Origin: Maridesulfovibrio bastinii DSM 16055 | GTDB lineage: Bacteria; Desulfobacterota; Desulfovibrionia; Desulfovibrionales; Desulfovibrionaceae | Reading direction: 5' to 3' | Length of the DNA: 64,000 nt | Assembly: GCF_000429985.1 (NCBI RefSeq) | Contig: NZ_AUCX01000006.1 | Span: forward strand, 124,001-188,000 | Shown: piece after piece, positions 18,263-28,935 of the stretch | Position numbering within the stretch: the stretch's first letter is position 1 | How the letters are laid out: each line of letters begins with the position of its first letter | Notes under the pieces: model-generated | Databases searched by the model: none | What the model was told of the DNA's origin: nothing | Seen by the model: only the letters and a program-made list of their open reading frames with translations | Translations under genes and position numbers: made by a program

Positions 18263-19673
18263 TAACAAAAAAAATCCCAAGTCGCCCAGAGTACCCATGC
18301 CGGAACAGCCGGCCGAAGAACGCAGTCACAACTTCAATGAAGTAACACTTGGCTACACCTATGAAATGGCTCTCGAAGAAGCCGGACGCTGTCTACAGTG
18401 TAAAAAACCACTCTGCCAGAGCGGTTGCCCGGTTGAAATCGATATTAAATCTTTTATCGGCCATTTAGCTGAGGGTGACATTCCCGAAGCTTACAAGGTT
18501 ATCAAAAATACAAACGCCCTTCCTGCTGTCTGCGGACGTGTCTGCCCGCAGGAGGTTCAGTGTGAAGGTTCCTGTATTCTTGGTAAAAAAGGTGAACCTA
18601 TTGCTATAGGAAGGCTTGAACGCTTTGTTGCCGACACTTTTACAGCTGATTCAGCCTGTGAAATGCTGACCGGTGATGTGGCCTGCAGTCTTCCAAACGA
18701 CCATCTTAAAGTTGCCTGTATCGGATCAGGACCATCCAGTCTGACTGTTGCAGGATATCTTGCCGCCAGAGGTGTTCCGGTTACTATCTTTGAAGCACTC
18801 CATGAATTCGGCGGGGTTCTTGTCTATGGAATACCGGAATTCAGACTGCCCAAAGAAATCGTCGCCAAAGAAATAAGCGCACTCTGGACCAAGGGTGTTA
18901 AATTCATGCCCAACTGGGTAGGCGGACGTACTATCACTATTCAGGACCTCATAGACGATGGATACGATGCAATTTTTATCGGAGTAGGCGCAGGCCTGCC
19001 ATGGTTCCTGAATATTCCGGGTGAGAATCTTGTCGGGGTATATTCCGCAAATGAATACCTGACCCGCATAAATCTCGGACGCGCTTACGACTTCCCGAAT
19101 TATGATACTCCCGCTCCGCACCCCCGCAATGTAGCGGTCATCGGCGGCGGTAACGTAGCAATGGATGCAGCCAGAACGGCCCTTCGTCTCGGTGCGGAAA
19201 ATGTTTACATCACCTATCGCCGCACAATGGGCGAAATGCCAGCCAGAGCTGAAGAACTGCATCATGCGGAAGAGGAAGGAGTTAAGTTCCAGCTTCTCAC
19301 ATCTCCCATGAGTATTAACGGGGATGAAAACGGACGCGTAAAATCCATGACTCTTCAGGTTATGGAACTTGGCGAACCAGATGATTCAGGTCGCTGCAGA
19401 CCGGTCCCTGTCAAAGGTGAAACTTCCGAGCTTGATGTGGATATGGTCATCCTTGCTGTTGGAACCGGAGCTAATCCGATTCTGCTTGAAGCAACACCCG
19501 ATCTTGATCTCACCAAGTGGGGTTACATCAAAGCCGATCCCGAAACTGGTGAAACTTCTATTAAGAACGTCTTTGCCGGTGGAGATATCGTCAGTGGTTC
19601 AGCCACAGTCATCTCCGCAATGGGTGCAGGCCGCAAAGCAGCCAAGGAAATTGCTGCCAGACTCGGAGTGTAA
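18255..19673 (+). CDS. nfnB: NfnB, large subunit (NADPH-dependent glutamate synthase-like)
   Basis: A 472-residue protein. I choose the ATG at 18255 (MADNKK) with AGGAAAG just upstream, although the frame is open seven codons further. The N-terminal two-[4Fe-4S] domain carries CLQCKKPLCQSGCP and VCGRVCPQEVQCEGSC. The FAD motif is IGSGPSSLTVAGYLAARG, the NADPH motif VIGGGNVAMDAARTALRLG, and the C-terminal second FAD contact is GDIVSGSATVISAMGAG. It pairs with NfnA rather than with a GltB large subunit, which is absent here. Confidence 0.93.
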   Translation: MADNKKNPKSPRVPMPEQPAEERSHNFNEVTLGYTYEMALEEAGRCLQCKKPLCQSGCPVEIDIKSFIGHLAEGDIPEAYKVIKNTNALPAVCGRVCPQEVQCEGSCILGKKGEPIAIGRLERFVADTFTADSACEMLTGDVACSLPNDHLKVACIGSGPSSLTVAGYLAARGVPVTIFEALHEFGGVLVYGIPEFRLPKEIVAKEISALWTKGVKFMPNWVGGRTITIQDLIDDGYDAIFIGVGAGLPWFLNIPGENLVGVYSANEYLTRINLGRAYDFPNYDTPAPHPRNVAVIGGGNVAMDAARTALRLGAENVYITYRRTMGEMPARAEELHHAEEEGVKFQLLTSPMSINGDENGRVKSMTLQVMELGEPDDSGRCRPVPVKGETSELDVDMVILAVGTGANPILLEATPDLDLTKWGYIKADPETGETSIKNVFAGGDIVSGSATVISAMGAGRKAAKEIAARLGV

Positions 19674-19691
19674 TTCCCTAAAAATGCTATC

Positions 19692-19737
19692 AGGCCCCGC
19701 AGTTTGATTATAAATCTACTGCGGGGCTGTTGTTTTT
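19692..19737 (+). terminator. Terminator of nfnAB
   Basis: CCCCGCAGT and ACTGCGGGG form a strong stem followed by TTGTTTTT. Confidence 0.88.
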
Positions 19738-19802
19738 CCTGCGTAGTCGGGTTAGTTAGATAATAGCCAATTAAATAATCACTTAAATCAGGATGCCAGT
19801 TG

Positions 19803-20825
19803 ATGGATAACAAATGCAATCTTGACCAGTTTGATTTCGACGCGACACTCCTTACGGTAAGTTTCGCGACTCGCCTGCTGGCAATGGAGCTTGATTACCA
19901 CTCGGTGATTGACCGTGCTCTTGAAGCTTTTTGTGATATCGGCTCATGCAGAGACGCCGCTATTATCAACAAAGAACGCGATGAAAAACTTACGCTTGTA
20001 GGCGCCAGCATTGATTATGAACGCATGTTTCTTGACGAGGAAGTTCCATTTGAAGGCGCACTGGTAACTGCTGCCAGCACTCAGAAACCGGTTATAATAA
20101 ACGGCTGCCCCATGTCTGAATTTCCCATCCCCTCAGGCAAAAATTCTCCGTGTGAAAACTCAACCTGTCTCTGTGTTCCTCTTGTAGGCTCGCGCGATAT
20201 GGTCAAAGGCTTCATAACACTCAAACGTGAAGTGGAAAGACCGTGGAGCAACTGCGAGCTTTTCCAGATTGGGATACTTTCCACAGTTGCAGCCATTGCA
20301 ATCGAAAATACCAAACTTTTCAGACTGGCAATATCCGATCCTCTGACGGACCTTTATACCAGAAGATACCTTTCAATACGCATGGATGACGAAGTCACCA
20401 GAATCAGACGCCGTGGCGGTGAGCTGTCACTGGTGATGCTTGACGTTGATCACTTTAAAAATATCAACGACCGCTACGGACACAGCTCCGGGGATATGGC
20501 CCTAAAACAGATAGCTGAAATCATACTTGAAAATTCAAGAAGAGGCGTTGATGTCGTCTGCCGGTACGGCGGAGAAGAATTCGCAGTGCTCATGCCTTCT
20601 TCAGACATCAAAGCCGCGGAAACCGTTGCGGAAAGAATCTGTACACAATGCTGCAAAACCCTCATAGAACTCCCTAACGACATGATAAATATCAGTGTCA
20701 GCGCAGGAGCAGCAAGTCTGGCAGAATGCGATATGCCTATCGCTGCCGACCTTATTGATCTCTCGGACAGAAGACTTTACGAAGCCAAAAAACGTGGCAG
20801 AAACTGCGCCGTTTGTTCCGGCTGA
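19803..20825 (+). CDS. GAF-GGDEF diguanylate cyclase
   Basis: A 340-residue soluble protein. Start is the ATG at 19803; a TTG one codon earlier is less likely. Residues about 20-165 form a GAF-like sensor (with a CENSTCLCVPLVGS segment). Residues about 175-340 form a GGDEF domain with active-site GGEEF in CRYGGEEFAVLMP. The inhibitory I-site RxxD (RGVD) lies five residues before GGEEF, so product inhibition by c-di-GMP is expected. There is no membrane segment, so the signal is cytoplasmic. Confidence 0.92.
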   Translation: MDNKCNLDQFDFDATLLTVSFATRLLAMELDYHSVIDRALEAFCDIGSCRDAAIINKERDEKLTLVGASIDYERMFLDEEVPFEGALVTAASTQKPVIINGCPMSEFPIPSGKNSPCENSTCLCVPLVGSRDMVKGFITLKREVERPWSNCELFQIGILSTVAAIAIENTKLFRLAISDPLTDLYTRRYLSIRMDDEVTRIRRRGGELSLVMLDVDHFKNINDRYGHSSGDMALKQIAEIILENSRRGVDVVCRYGGEEFAVLMPSSDIKAAETVAERICTQCCKTLIELPNDMINISVSAGAASLAECDMPIAADLIDLSDRRLYEAKKRGRNCAVCSG

Positions 20826-20929
20826 AACAGGATCAGTCTATTTCACTGAAGGATCTTTTATTTGATACCGTTACGGGATATGCCTATACAGATTAATACT
20901 GAAAAATTTTCATTTCCCGGAGGAAACAG

Positions 20930-23572
20930 ATGCCTGCGTTAAAAACAGATCCTACTGCTCCAGACCAGAAGTTCAATCACGGCGGAAATATTAAAAAACT
21001 GGCAGACAAAGCCGGCTGCCCGGGATGTGAAATTACTGATTTTTCAGCCAATATAAATCCTATAGGCCCTCCGTCATGGCTCAGGCAGGAAATACTGCAC
21101 TCCATTGATGAGATAGAATGTTACCCTGATCCTGAATGTTCGGAACTTACTCTGGCAGCCTGCGAAAAATTTTCAGTATGGCCGAATGAATGCATTGCCG
21201 GAAACGGAGCTTCAGAACTGTTATGTATTGCAGCCCGGCTCGGCGGTTTTAAAAAGGCTGTGATACCTGTTCCCTGCTACGTTGACTATGAGCGGGCCTG
21301 TACCCTTGCCGGATTAAAAATTGAAAAGATACAGCTTGGCATGGAGAACGGGTTTCAACCTGATTTTGAGGCTATTGCTGCTATTCTGGAAAAATCACCT
21401 GCTCTTGTTTTTCTGGCCCAGCCGAATAATCCCACCGGAACAACTTTCGATACAGGGAAGTTACGTGAACTTGCCAACCGCTATAGCGAGAGCAGGTTTA
21501 TAATCGATGAGTCATTCGCAGCTTTCGTTGAAGATCTGGACCGCACTGTAAAAAAACGCCCTAAAAATGTAATTACTATTGTTTCGCTGACAAAATTTTA
21601 CGCCATACCGGGACTGCGCCTCGGGCTGGCATTTTCATCACCTGAAATAATTCAGAAAATGCGTGAAATAATGCCCTGCTGGTCTGTTAATCTTATGGCC
21701 CAGAGGGTCGGCACACGCTGTTTAAAAGATTCGGATTATTCTGAACTTACGCAAAAAGAGACAACCCGCCTCAGAAATGAACTTGTTGCTGGTTTGTCCG
21801 AAATTCCCGGTCTTAGAGTTTTTCCGGGGGAAGCAAATTTCCTCTTATGTCAGGTTCAACGGGTCGGTATGAATGCCTCCGCGATAATAAACCATCTGAT
21901 CTCAAATAAAATAGCCGTAAGGCAATGCGATAATTTTGATGGACTGGATGACAGCTACTTCCGCATTGCAGTGCGGACAGATGCTGAAAACAGACTTCTC
22001 GTTGATGAGCTTAGACAATTTTCGGGATTACAGAAAAAGACAATCCACAAAGCGAAAAAACCCGCTCTGATGCTTCAGGGAACCTGCTCCAATGCAGGTA
22101 AAAGTATCCTTACAGCCGCCATGTGCCGCATCCTGCTTCAGGACGGATTCAAGGTAGCTCCATTTAAAGCCCAGAACATGTCCCTTAATTCATTTGTAAC
22201 TGAAAACGGTTGTGAAATGGGACGAGCACAGGTCACTCAGGCTCTGGCGTGCCGTCTGAAACCGGATGTACGCATGAATCCGGTGCTCCTGAAACCGGGC
22301 AGTGATCTGGGGTCACAGGTTATAGTAATGGGAAAACCTGTGGGCAATATGAAGGTTGGAAAGTATGTTGAATATAAGCCTAAAGCCTTTGAAGCTGTAA
22401 AAAAAGCTTATGATTCAATTAGTTCTGAATATGATATTATGGTTATAGAAGGAGCCGGAAGCCCTGCGGAAATTAACCTGAAACAGCACGACATTGTTAA
22501 TATGGCTATGGCCCGCTACGCTCAGGCACAGGTTCTGCTGGCCGGAGATATCGACCGTGGTGGTGTCTTTGCTTCCATTGCCGGAACCATGGCCCTTCTG
22601 GAAACAGACGAACGGGATACCGTCTGCGGTTTTCTGCTCAATAAATTCCGTGGAGATCAGTCACTTCTTACACCGGCCCTTGATTTTACCCTGCAGGAGA
22701 CCGGAAAACCAGTGCTGGGAGTAATTCCATATATTAACAATCTGGGGCTTCCAGACGAAGATTCAGTTTCCTTTAAAGAGGACATTCACAAATCTAGCAG
22801 TAATTCCACAAGACGCGACTGCGTGGATATCGTCTGCATTGATCTACCGCGAATTTCAAATTTCACTGACCTTGATGCCCTGAAATGCGAGCCGGATGTA
22901 AATCTCAGAGTAGTGGACAATCCTGATGACCTTGGACGGCCTGACGCAGTTATAATACCCGGTAGCAAAAGTACTGTTTCCGATCTGCTGCATCTTCGCC
23001 GCACAGGCATGGAAAAAGCAGTCAAAGAACTTCTGGGTAAATCAACAATAGTAGGTATTTGCGGTGGTTTTCAAATTTTAGGGCAGCATATTGCTGACCC
23101 GGATGGAATTGAGTCCGAGGGCGGTAGTTCAGAAATCTACGAAGGAATGGGTCTGCTACCCATAAAAACTACTCTGGCCCCTGAAAAAACTTTGACCAGA
23201 ACCACGGCAAGCCATCCGCGCAGCGGCTTTGATGTATACGGCTATGAAATACACCACGGTGTAACTGAACCGCTGCTACCAACGATAAGAGCGGTTCTTA
23301 CCCCTAAAGGCTCAGAAGGACCGATCGGCATTTCAAAAGCACTCGGGTTCGGCTTAAAATCAGGCCTTGTCTGGGGTACATATCTCCACGGACTGTTTGA
23401 CGCTGACGGTTTCAGGCGATGGTTCATCGATACTTTGCGTACTGCAAAGGGCTTTGAAAAACTGGGTAAAATACAGATTTCGTATGGTATTGAAGATTCA
23501 CTGGACCGCCTTGCGGACATAGTGCGTGAAAATACCGATATGAAAGCAGTGTACAAAGCTCTGGGGATTTAG
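20930..23572 (+). CDS. cobQ: CobD-CobQ fusion: L-threonine-O-3-phosphate decarboxylase joined to cobyric acid synthase
   Basis: An 880-residue two-enzyme protein. Residues 1 to about 365 are a fold-type I PLP enzyme of the CobD/HisC group, with NNPTGT and Schiff-base lysine K222 in [14 protein letters not shown]. This part should make aminopropanol phosphate for the nucleotide loop. Residues from about 378 are cobyric acid synthase: P-loop [16 protein letters not shown], then a class I amidotransferase domain with nucleophile C711 ([11 protein letters not shown]) and H820 (YLHGLFD). This part amidates the corrin side chains. A Lys-rich linker ([11 protein letters not shown]) joins them. There is no stop or frameshift between the parts. 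A GGAGGAA ribosome-binding site precedes the start. Confidence 0.93.
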   Translation: MPALKTDPTAPDQKFNHGGNIKKLADKAGCPGCEITDFSANINPIGPPSWLRQEILHSIDEIECYPDPECSELTLAACEKFSVWPNECIAGNGASELLCIAARLGGFKKAVIPVPCYVDYERACTLAGLKIEKIQLGMENGFQPDFEAIAAILEKSPALVFLAQPNNPTGTTFDTGKLRELANRYSESRFIIDESFAAFVEDLDRTVKKRPKNVITIVSLTKFYAIPGLRLGLAFSSPEIIQKMREIMPCWSVNLMAQRVGTRCLKDSDYSELTQKETTRLRNELVAGLSEIPGLRVFPGEANFLLCQVQRVGMNASAIINHLISNKIAVRQCDNFDGLDDSYFRIAVRTDAENRLLVDELRQFSGLQKKTIHKAKKPALMLQGTCSNAGKSILTAAMCRILLQDGFKVAPFKAQNMSLNSFVTENGCEMGRAQVTQALACRLKPDVRMNPVLLKPGSDLGSQVIVMGKPVGNMKVGKYVEYKPKAFEAVKKAYDSISSEYDIMVIEGAGSPAEINLKQHDIVNMAMARYAQAQVLLAGDIDRGGVFASIAGTMALLETDERDTVCGFLLNKFRGDQSLLTPALDFTLQETGKPVLGVIPYINNLGLPDEDSVSFKEDIHKSSSNSTRRDCVDIVCIDLPRISNFTDLDALKCEPDVNLRVVDNPDDLGRPDAVIIPGSKSTVSDLLHLRRTGMEKAVKELLGKSTIVGICGGFQILGQHIADPDGIESEGGSSEIYEGMGLLPIKTTLAPEKTLTRTTASHPRSGFDVYGYEIHHGVTEPLLPTIRAVLTPKGSEGPIGISKALGFGLKSGLVWGTYLHGLFDADGFRRWFIDTLRTAKGFEKLGKIQISYGIEDSLDRLADIVRENTDMKAVYKALGI

Positions 23573-23599
23573 ATCAGCTCATAAGTCCCTAAAAATGGC

Positions 23600-24346
23600 T
23601 CAAAATCCTAAAAATTTGAATCTTAAAAGCTTCACGGCAAAGACACTGTTGGTAAAAAGATAGCGTTTCCACATTCTGCGCGGTTCCTGCAGCAGACGGT
23701 AAAACCATTCCAGACCGGCTTTCTGCATAAAAACTGGTGCCCGCTTTGATTTACCGGCGACAACATCAAATGTTCCGCCCACTCCCATGACAAAATCAAC
23801 TCCAAGCTTTTCACGCCAGTGGGAAATAAAATTTTCCTTTTTAGGAGAACTGATAGCTACAAAAAGCAGCCTTGCACCGCTCCGGGAAATATCTTCAACA
23901 ACCTTCTGCTCATCATCCCAGAAATAGCCGTGATGATATCCGGCAATTTCAAGTTGCGGAAATTTTTTTTCTATATTTTCAACAGCTTTTTCGAGCACGT
24001 CCTGCTTCGCCCCGAGCAGGTAAACAGGATATTTTTCAGCTCCTGCCATCTCTAGCAGATTATGAAAAAGGTCCACCCCGGCAACCCTTTCGGGGATATT
24101 GCAGCCAAGAAATGATGCCCCCCAGACAACGCCCATACCGTCAATATTTATAATATCGCATGACTCAACAGAGTTCAGCAGTTTACTGTCCCGGCCCATA
24201 TTCACTATTTTAGCGACATTGACAACAACATGCTGGGTAAACAGTCCGTAGCTTATTCTTGTTCTGATCTCAGCTACAGTTTTACTCATGGTCCAGGCAT
24301 GCATTTTTATGCCCATAAACTCTATTACGCCGTCACCATCAATCAT
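23600..24346 (-). CDS. WecG/TagA/CpsF-family glycosyltransferase
   Basis: A 248-residue GT26-type enzyme. It contains the family segments NIDGMGVVWGASFLG, ERVAGVDLF, YLLGAKQDVLEKA and VMGVGGTFDVVAGKSKRAP. Such enzymes add N-acetylmannosamine(uronate)-type sugars to a lipid-linked intermediate during capsule, teichoic acid or common-antigen synthesis at the cytoplasmic membrane. The first 8 bases overlap the end of the upstream deacetylase gene, so they form an operon. Confidence 0.92.
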   Translation of the reverse strand: MIDGDGVIEFMGIKMHAWTMSKTVAEIRTRISYGLFTQHVVVNVAKIVNMGRDSKLLNSVESCDIINIDGMGVVWGASFLGCNIPERVAGVDLFHNLLEMAGAEKYPVYLLGAKQDVLEKAVENIEKKFPQLEIAGYHHGYFWDDEQKVVEDISRSGARLLFVAISSPKKENFISHWREKLGVDFVMGVGGTFDVVAGKSKRAPVFMQKAGLEWFYRLLQEPRRMWKRYLFTNSVFAVKLLRFKFLGF

Positions 24347-25343
24347 CTTTTACCGCCGGGTGCTCGCTGAAAGGAATAAATTCATGATCCCTGTTTAATG
24401 CTATAAATTTTTCCAGATGCTTAAGGGAAAATTCAGTTGCGGCCTTGGGATGCCCTATGACAACAAAATTGCCCACGGTTCCGAACTTCCACTGCTGTCT
24501 TTTTAAAGCTTTCTGTAAAAGTTTACTTTTAAAACCGTCACAGGAAACCACACTGTGACTGCATCTGGTCAACAGCCTTGCCAAATGCTTAAAACTGCTT
24601 TGAACAGTGCTGCCGTCGCCAAAAGTCTGATGCTCGTCTCTTCCTCTATATTTGCGGTAGGCATAATTCCAGTAAAAAAATGGAGAAACCAGAATATCAG
24701 AAATAGGCATCTCCAGAAATTGACCGTCGCTTTCCTCATGCAAAGGGTCCGAGCTGAACCTGTAACAACTTTTTTGAGGAGCCCGCCGATAATCATAGTA
24801 GAGCTTAGAGCTGCTGTTGTATCCCCCGCTGAAAACAGAACTGTCAACTTTTATACCTGTTGACTCCAACGATTCCTTTATTTCATCAAAGGGTTGCAGG
24901 CACCAGCCTCCTGCACGAAATACGTTGATAGTATTTTGGGCAAACGGTCTTAGGGCCTCTGCATAACGATTGCATATCTCGACTCTTTCCGAAGAGCTGA
25001 AATCATGGAGCCTGAACCTTTCAGACGGAATATTCCATTTTCCATTTTCATAAACAGCATCTTCCCACTGCGGATGCACATGGAGCTGAATATCGTGGCC
25101 CTCTTTTGCAATCTCATTAAGCTGTAAAACTATCTGATCATAATCTTCACGCGCCTGTTCATCATGCTCGGCAACCCGTGACAGATTGAGGACACACCCG
25201 GCATCAACAAAAAAAGTCACCTTGCAATTGTGGCGTCTGAATATCTCAAGCAGTCGTCTGGTAGGTTCAATCATACAATGCTGAACAGTTCCGGTATCTG
25301 AACCGAAGAACAGCTCGTAATCAAAGGTAAGCAGAATTTTCAA
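24339..25343 (-). CDS. Polysaccharide deacetylase-like protein (NodB fold, WalW-like)
   Basis: A 334-residue protein. The first strand LLTFDYELFFGSD replaces the usual TFDDG motif with TFDYE. IQLHVHPQW carries two histidines of a metal site, and FRAGGWCLQPFDEI corresponds to the RxP/RxxxW region of NodB-like proteins. Proteins of this subtype are found in surface-polysaccharide loci, and their substrate is not established. No signal peptide, so it should be cytoplasmic. It is cotranslated with the GT26 enzyme downstream. Confidence 0.72.
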   Translation of the reverse strand: MKILLTFDYELFFGSDTGTVQHCMIEPTRRLLEIFRRHNCKVTFFVDAGCVLNLSRVAEHDEQAREDYDQIVLQLNEIAKEGHDIQLHVHPQWEDAVYENGKWNIPSERFRLHDFSSSERVEICNRYAEALRPFAQNTINVFRAGGWCLQPFDEIKESLESTGIKVDSSVFSGGYNSSSKLYYDYRRAPQKSCYRFSSDPLHEESDGQFLEMPISDILVSPFFYWNYAYRKYRGRDEHQTFGDGSTVQSSFKHLARLLTRCSHSVVSCDGFKSKLLQKALKRQQWKFGTVGNFVVIGHPKAATEFSLKHLEKFIALNRDHEFIPFSEHPAVKDD

Positions 25344-25893
25344 TTTTTCTCCAAATATTTATTGCCGCCGGACAAAACGTTTGCAGTACTGGCCCGGACA
25401 ATTAAATTTTATAAAAAGTCATTCTAATCCAGAAAGTTGAGAAAACTTTCCCATCTTCAGCAAAGTTTTCAATCTGATGACTGTTTTGAATCCTTACGCT
25501 GAAAAATATTCAGGAAATCTCTAAATTCAATTTTTTAGATGAATAGTTGGATTAAAAAAGTGACAGTAAAACTACTTAAGAAAATAATAAATTAAAAACT
25601 TAAATTAATCGCAAATAACAAAATATGCACTGCCTGCGGGACTCTTAAACAGTCAAAAACAAGTCCGGCTTTAATTAAAAGGGCTTATCACAATATACAA
25701 TCATATTACCATAACATTTTATAATTATACACTAATATCAATAAAATTTTGGAATACAATATAGAAAACTTTAATTAATCTGCTCCCACTGTTCTTGCAG
25801 AGAATCATATTCCCATACAATAAAAAAAATCATATAATTATATCCTGACTAATACACACGCAGCTATTAATTATAAACAGGGGGGTCAGGATC
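25344..25893. other. AT-rich gene-free region
   Basis: 550 bases without a credible open frame on either strand. It must contain the promoters of the divergent deacetylase and lipase genes. I see no strong repeat, terminator or sigma54 element in it. Its marked AT-richness could mark a silenced or acquired segment. Confidence 0.5.
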
Positions 25894-26943
25894 ATGGATG
25901 ACTATTTTAAACATGAGGAATTAATGAAATCCCCGCCGATTAAGCGGGCCGCTTATTCCGACAGAACAGCATGGATCATGGCGGAGTTATCACGACTTGT
26001 TTATGAGCATTTACCATCGGAAAAAGAACTTGAAGAATTTTTGGACAGGCTTTCGAAGCAAATTCTGGAAGGTGTGGAGAAATCAGACCTTAAATTTACA
26101 GCTTCAAAAGTTTTAGCAACTATTAAAGGCGAATCAGCAGAAAGCGATGTCAGCAAAGTTTTAGCCAGCAAAAAAATAAAGCTCATCAAATCATACTCGG
26201 AAGAAGGAACCGAGGCTATGATCGTTGAATTTCCGCAGAATAAAGAAGCGGGATTTGACGGAATGTTTGTTATTGTTTTCCGCGGAACGCAAATTAATTC
26301 CATTAAGGATATTAAATCAGATCTCAAAGCAGATCTTGTTCCGGCGAAAGGTGGAGGAAGAATCCACAGAGGATTCAAAGCGGCCTATGAAAAAATTGAC
26401 AGACTACTAAGTGAAGATCTCAAAAAGGCAGGCACCACTCCGGTATATATCACCGGACATTCATTAGGAGGTGCGCTGGCTATGGTCGCAACCAGATATC
26501 TTTGCAACGACAGTCTGGGAGCCACATATACCTTCGGCTGTCCCAGAGTAGCTGATGATGATTTTTTCAAATGCATTAAAACGCCTGTCTACCGCGTTGT
26601 GAATGCTGCCGATGGTGTTGCCCGAGTACCATTCGGGTCAGGGCTGACGCTTCTTCTTATAATAATCAGGTTAATACCCATAAATGGAACAAAAGTTATC
26701 TCTGAATTTTTCCGCAAATATTTTTCAGGATATACCCACTATGGAAATATGACCCTGCTTTCCGCAGGAGCTGCTGGCTCTAAAGTTCAAATTTATAAAA
26801 GTCCTACAATTTTCAAAGCTGCACTTCAGGTAATTCTTCCACACTGGATTAAGACAAGGGGTAAAGCGACCTTCACCGATCACTTTATTGCCGGATATTG
26901 CAAAAAGCTGGGCGACTACGCTCTGGAAAGATTTAATCTCTAA
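25894..26943 (+). CDS. Lipase class 3 family protein
   Basis: A 349-residue alpha/beta hydrolase of the fungal lipase (class 3) type. Nucleophile elbow is YITGHSLGGALAM with S190. The acid is probably the Asp of NAADGVARVPFG and the histidine that of YTHYGNM. The oxyanion-region segment is VIVFRGTQ. No signal peptide is visible, so location and substrate are uncertain. A G-rich ribosome-binding region precedes the ATG. It lies alone, with AT-rich DNA upstream and a strong hairpin downstream. Confidence 0.85.
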   Translation: MDDYFKHEELMKSPPIKRAAYSDRTAWIMAELSRLVYEHLPSEKELEEFLDRLSKQILEGVEKSDLKFTASKVLATIKGESAESDVSKVLASKKIKLIKSYSEEGTEAMIVEFPQNKEAGFDGMFVIVFRGTQINSIKDIKSDLKADLVPAKGGGRIHRGFKAAYEKIDRLLSEDLKKAGTTPVYITGHSLGGALAMVATRYLCNDSLGATYTFGCPRVADDDFFKCIKTPVYRVVNAADGVARVPFGSGLTLLLIIIRLIPINGTKVISEFFRKYFSGYTHYGNMTLLSAGAAGSKVQIYKSPTIFKAALQVILPHWIKTRGKATFTDHFIAGYCKKLGDYALERFNL

Positions 26944-26956
26944 CCTTGAAAACAAG

Positions 26957-26989
26957 CGTCCCCATATCTTTTTTAAAGATATGGGGACG
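26957..26989. terminator. Strong hairpin between lipase and tatD-like gene
   Basis: CGTCCCCATATCTTT and AAAGATATGGGGACG form a perfect 15-bp stem with a 3-base loop between two converging genes. T-runs on either side are poor, so it may act as a bidirectional terminator or an mRNA 3' stabiliser. Confidence 0.65.
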
Positions 26990-27060
26990 GGAAACAACTA
27001 TCTTAGTATTCTTCTATCTCCCAAGCTGATTACTCAGCCTGTAAGAGTGCGGAAATACTT

Positions 27061-27876
27061 TTACAGTTTGAAAAATCTATTGGCATTTTCACCACAGGCA
27101 GCCCAGAGCTCGTTTACATCCATTCCCCGCAGCTCGGCCACTTTGCGTGCTGTAAATGCTACATAAGCAGGTTCATTGCGTTTTCCACGCCAAGGTTCAG
27201 GAGCAAGAAAAGGGCTGTCAGTTTCAAGTACAAGACGATCCAGAGGTATGGTTTTCACGGCTTCCTGAGGAAGTTCATTTTTCCTGTAGGTGATCGTTCC
27301 GGGGATTGAAATATACCAGCCGTTATCAATAATACGTTTTGCGGTTTCAGTATCAGCCCCGAAACAATGCCATAACAGCGGAAGACCTGAAAAGCCTTCT
27401 TCCTCAAGAGTCCTTATGGATTGCTCATTGGCATCCCGGCTGTGAATAACCACAGGCAGACCAAGCTCTTTTGCAAGGCTCAGCTGAGCGCGAAAAGCAT
27501 GATATTGCGCGGTCTGAGAGACTTCACTCCAATAGAAATCAAGTCCGATCTCTCCTATGGCCTTGATACGGGAATCACTGCGGCAGGCTTCCCCGATGGC
27601 CTCAAGTTCACGGTCTGTAAAACTTTCAGCTTCGTTAGGATGCACACCTAATATAAAAAATACTTCCGGGTAGTTTTCAAAAAGATGTTTGTTTTCTTCA
27701 TAACCGCTTATTCCAAGGAAAACATTACCTATTTTTGCTATGGAACATTCTCGCGCCCTTTGAATAACTTCATCAAGTTCATCAGGAAAGCTTTCAATAT
27801 CGAGATGGGCATGGGTTTCTACACCGGGACAATTAAGACCGACCGTCTGGGGAAGTGCTCTTTTCTTTTTAGACAT
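27061..27876 (-). CDS. TatD-family metal-dependent hydrolase (DNase)
   Basis: A 271-residue TIM-barrel enzyme with the TatD metal ligands: THAHLD near the N-terminus, IGEIGLDFYW, VIHSRDA, LLWHCFGAD and LETDSPFLAPEPWRGKRNEP. Family members are 3'-5' exonucleases or D-aminoacyl-type hydrolases. The short N-terminal extension (MSKKKRALPQ) is unusual but harmless. No clear Shine-Dalgarno precedes the ATG at 27876. Confidence 0.92.
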   Translation of the reverse strand: MSKKKRALPQTVGLNCPGVETHAHLDIESFPDELDEVIQRARECSIAKIGNVFLGISGYEENKHLFENYPEVFFILGVHPNEAESFTDRELEAIGEACRSDSRIKAIGEIGLDFYWSEVSQTAQYHAFRAQLSLAKELGLPVVIHSRDANEQSIRTLEEEGFSGLPLLWHCFGADTETAKRIIDNGWYISIPGTITYRKNELPQEAVKTIPLDRLVLETDSPFLAPEPWRGKRNEPAYVAFTARKVAELRGMDVNELWAACGENANRFFKL

Positions 27877-27939
27877 GGAGATATGACATAACCATCAGTA
27901 GCAATGGCATTTTGTTAAAATATATAATCAGGCTGCTTT

Positions 27940-28935
27940 CTATTTTCCGGACTCATACTCAGTCCAGAGGGCATCCACACTTTTTGCCTGAGCCTCAAGA
28001 GTGTAGCTGCGGATGGTTTGTTGCCCCGCATTCAGGGCCCTGTCAAGAGTCGGACCGCCCTCAAGCCACAGTTTCACAGCTTTTTCCAGATTGAGGGCAG
28101 CATCAAGCACATCAGCATCAGCAGACCAGTAGCCGTTACCTCCCCACTCTACTTCACGCACCGGCCACCATGGTCTGAACGATGCGCCATCAAGCTGGCG
28201 CATATAATCCCAGCCACCGAAACCGGAGAAGCCAACCGGAATACAGCCACAGCTTAAAGCTTCAAGAGGCGGCAGAGGGCATCCCTCCGGGAAACCGCTT
28301 ACCAGAAAAATATGGCATGACCTGAAGCTCTCAGCCACCTGAACAGAAGTCATACCGCTGATTTCAACCCACTGAACCTGTAAATCAGGATTTCTTGCCG
28401 CAAAAATAGATTTTATCTGCTTGACGAGAGCCTTATTCTTACGTGGCATGTAGGCGATCCTGATAATATCGGTGGACTTTTTTTCAGCAGGGTAAAAATT
28501 GGAAGTGTCAATTCCCGGCCTTAAAATTGGAGATGTTTTCCCTATAGTCTGCTCCATGAACCAGTTGACCGGTTCGGATACAGCTATAAATGAAACCGGA
28601 AGACTGTTCCAATGCACTCCTTCAGGCAGGGATGAGAAAAAATAAGCCCAGTTCTGACAGTATGAAATGCAACGGGCTTCGGCTTTAAGTCCCGGAGCAA
28701 GACTGTTTACCCAGCCTTCGGGAACAAGCCAGATATCATCTTTTTCCAGTTCAAGACTTTCCCACAGCACAATACCCGGCATCTGCTCAACACTCTCCGG
28801 CATCCATGAGGCCGCGTCACGCAGAACAAGAGCGACATCACGCCCCTGCGATTTTAAAATGGAACCTATACGGCACAGGACTGTAATTCCGCCGGCAGTA
28901 CTCTTAACAGGTGGAATAAAAATATATGTTTTCAT
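27940..28935 (-). CDS. Glycosyltransferase (GT-B, family 1/4-like)
   Basis: A 331-residue protein. I choose the ATG at 28935 (MKTYIFIPPVKSTAGGI); the frame is open 12 codons further but only from a TTG. The N-terminal STAGGI loop and the C-terminal LVSGFPEGCPLPPLEALSCGC segment (GFPEG..PLEAL) are the donor-nucleotide binding features of GT-B retaining transferases. The sugar and acceptor are unknown. It is near, but not joined to, the polysaccharide genes at 23.6-25.3 kb. Confidence 0.78.
   Translation of the reverse strand: MKTYIFIPPVKSTAGGITVLCRIGSILKSQGRDVALVLRDAASWMPESVEQMPGIVLWESLELEKDDIWLVPEGWVNSLAPGLKAEARCISYCQNWAYFFSSLPEGVHWNSLPVSFIAVSEPVNWFMEQTIGKTSPILRPGIDTSNFYPAEKKSTDIIRIAYMPRKNKALVKQIKSIFAARNPDLQVQWVEISGMTSVQVAESFRSCHIFLVSGFPEGCPLPPLEALSCGCIPVGFSGFGGWDYMRQLDGASFRPWWPVREVEWGGNGYWSADADVLDAALNLEKAVKLWLEGGPTLDRALNAGQQTIRSYTLEAQAKSVDALWTEYESGK

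Noticed and set aside
18726-19265. 179-codon antisense open frame in nfnB
   Set aside because: It mirrors conserved FAD and NADPH motifs of nfnB and has no start signals.
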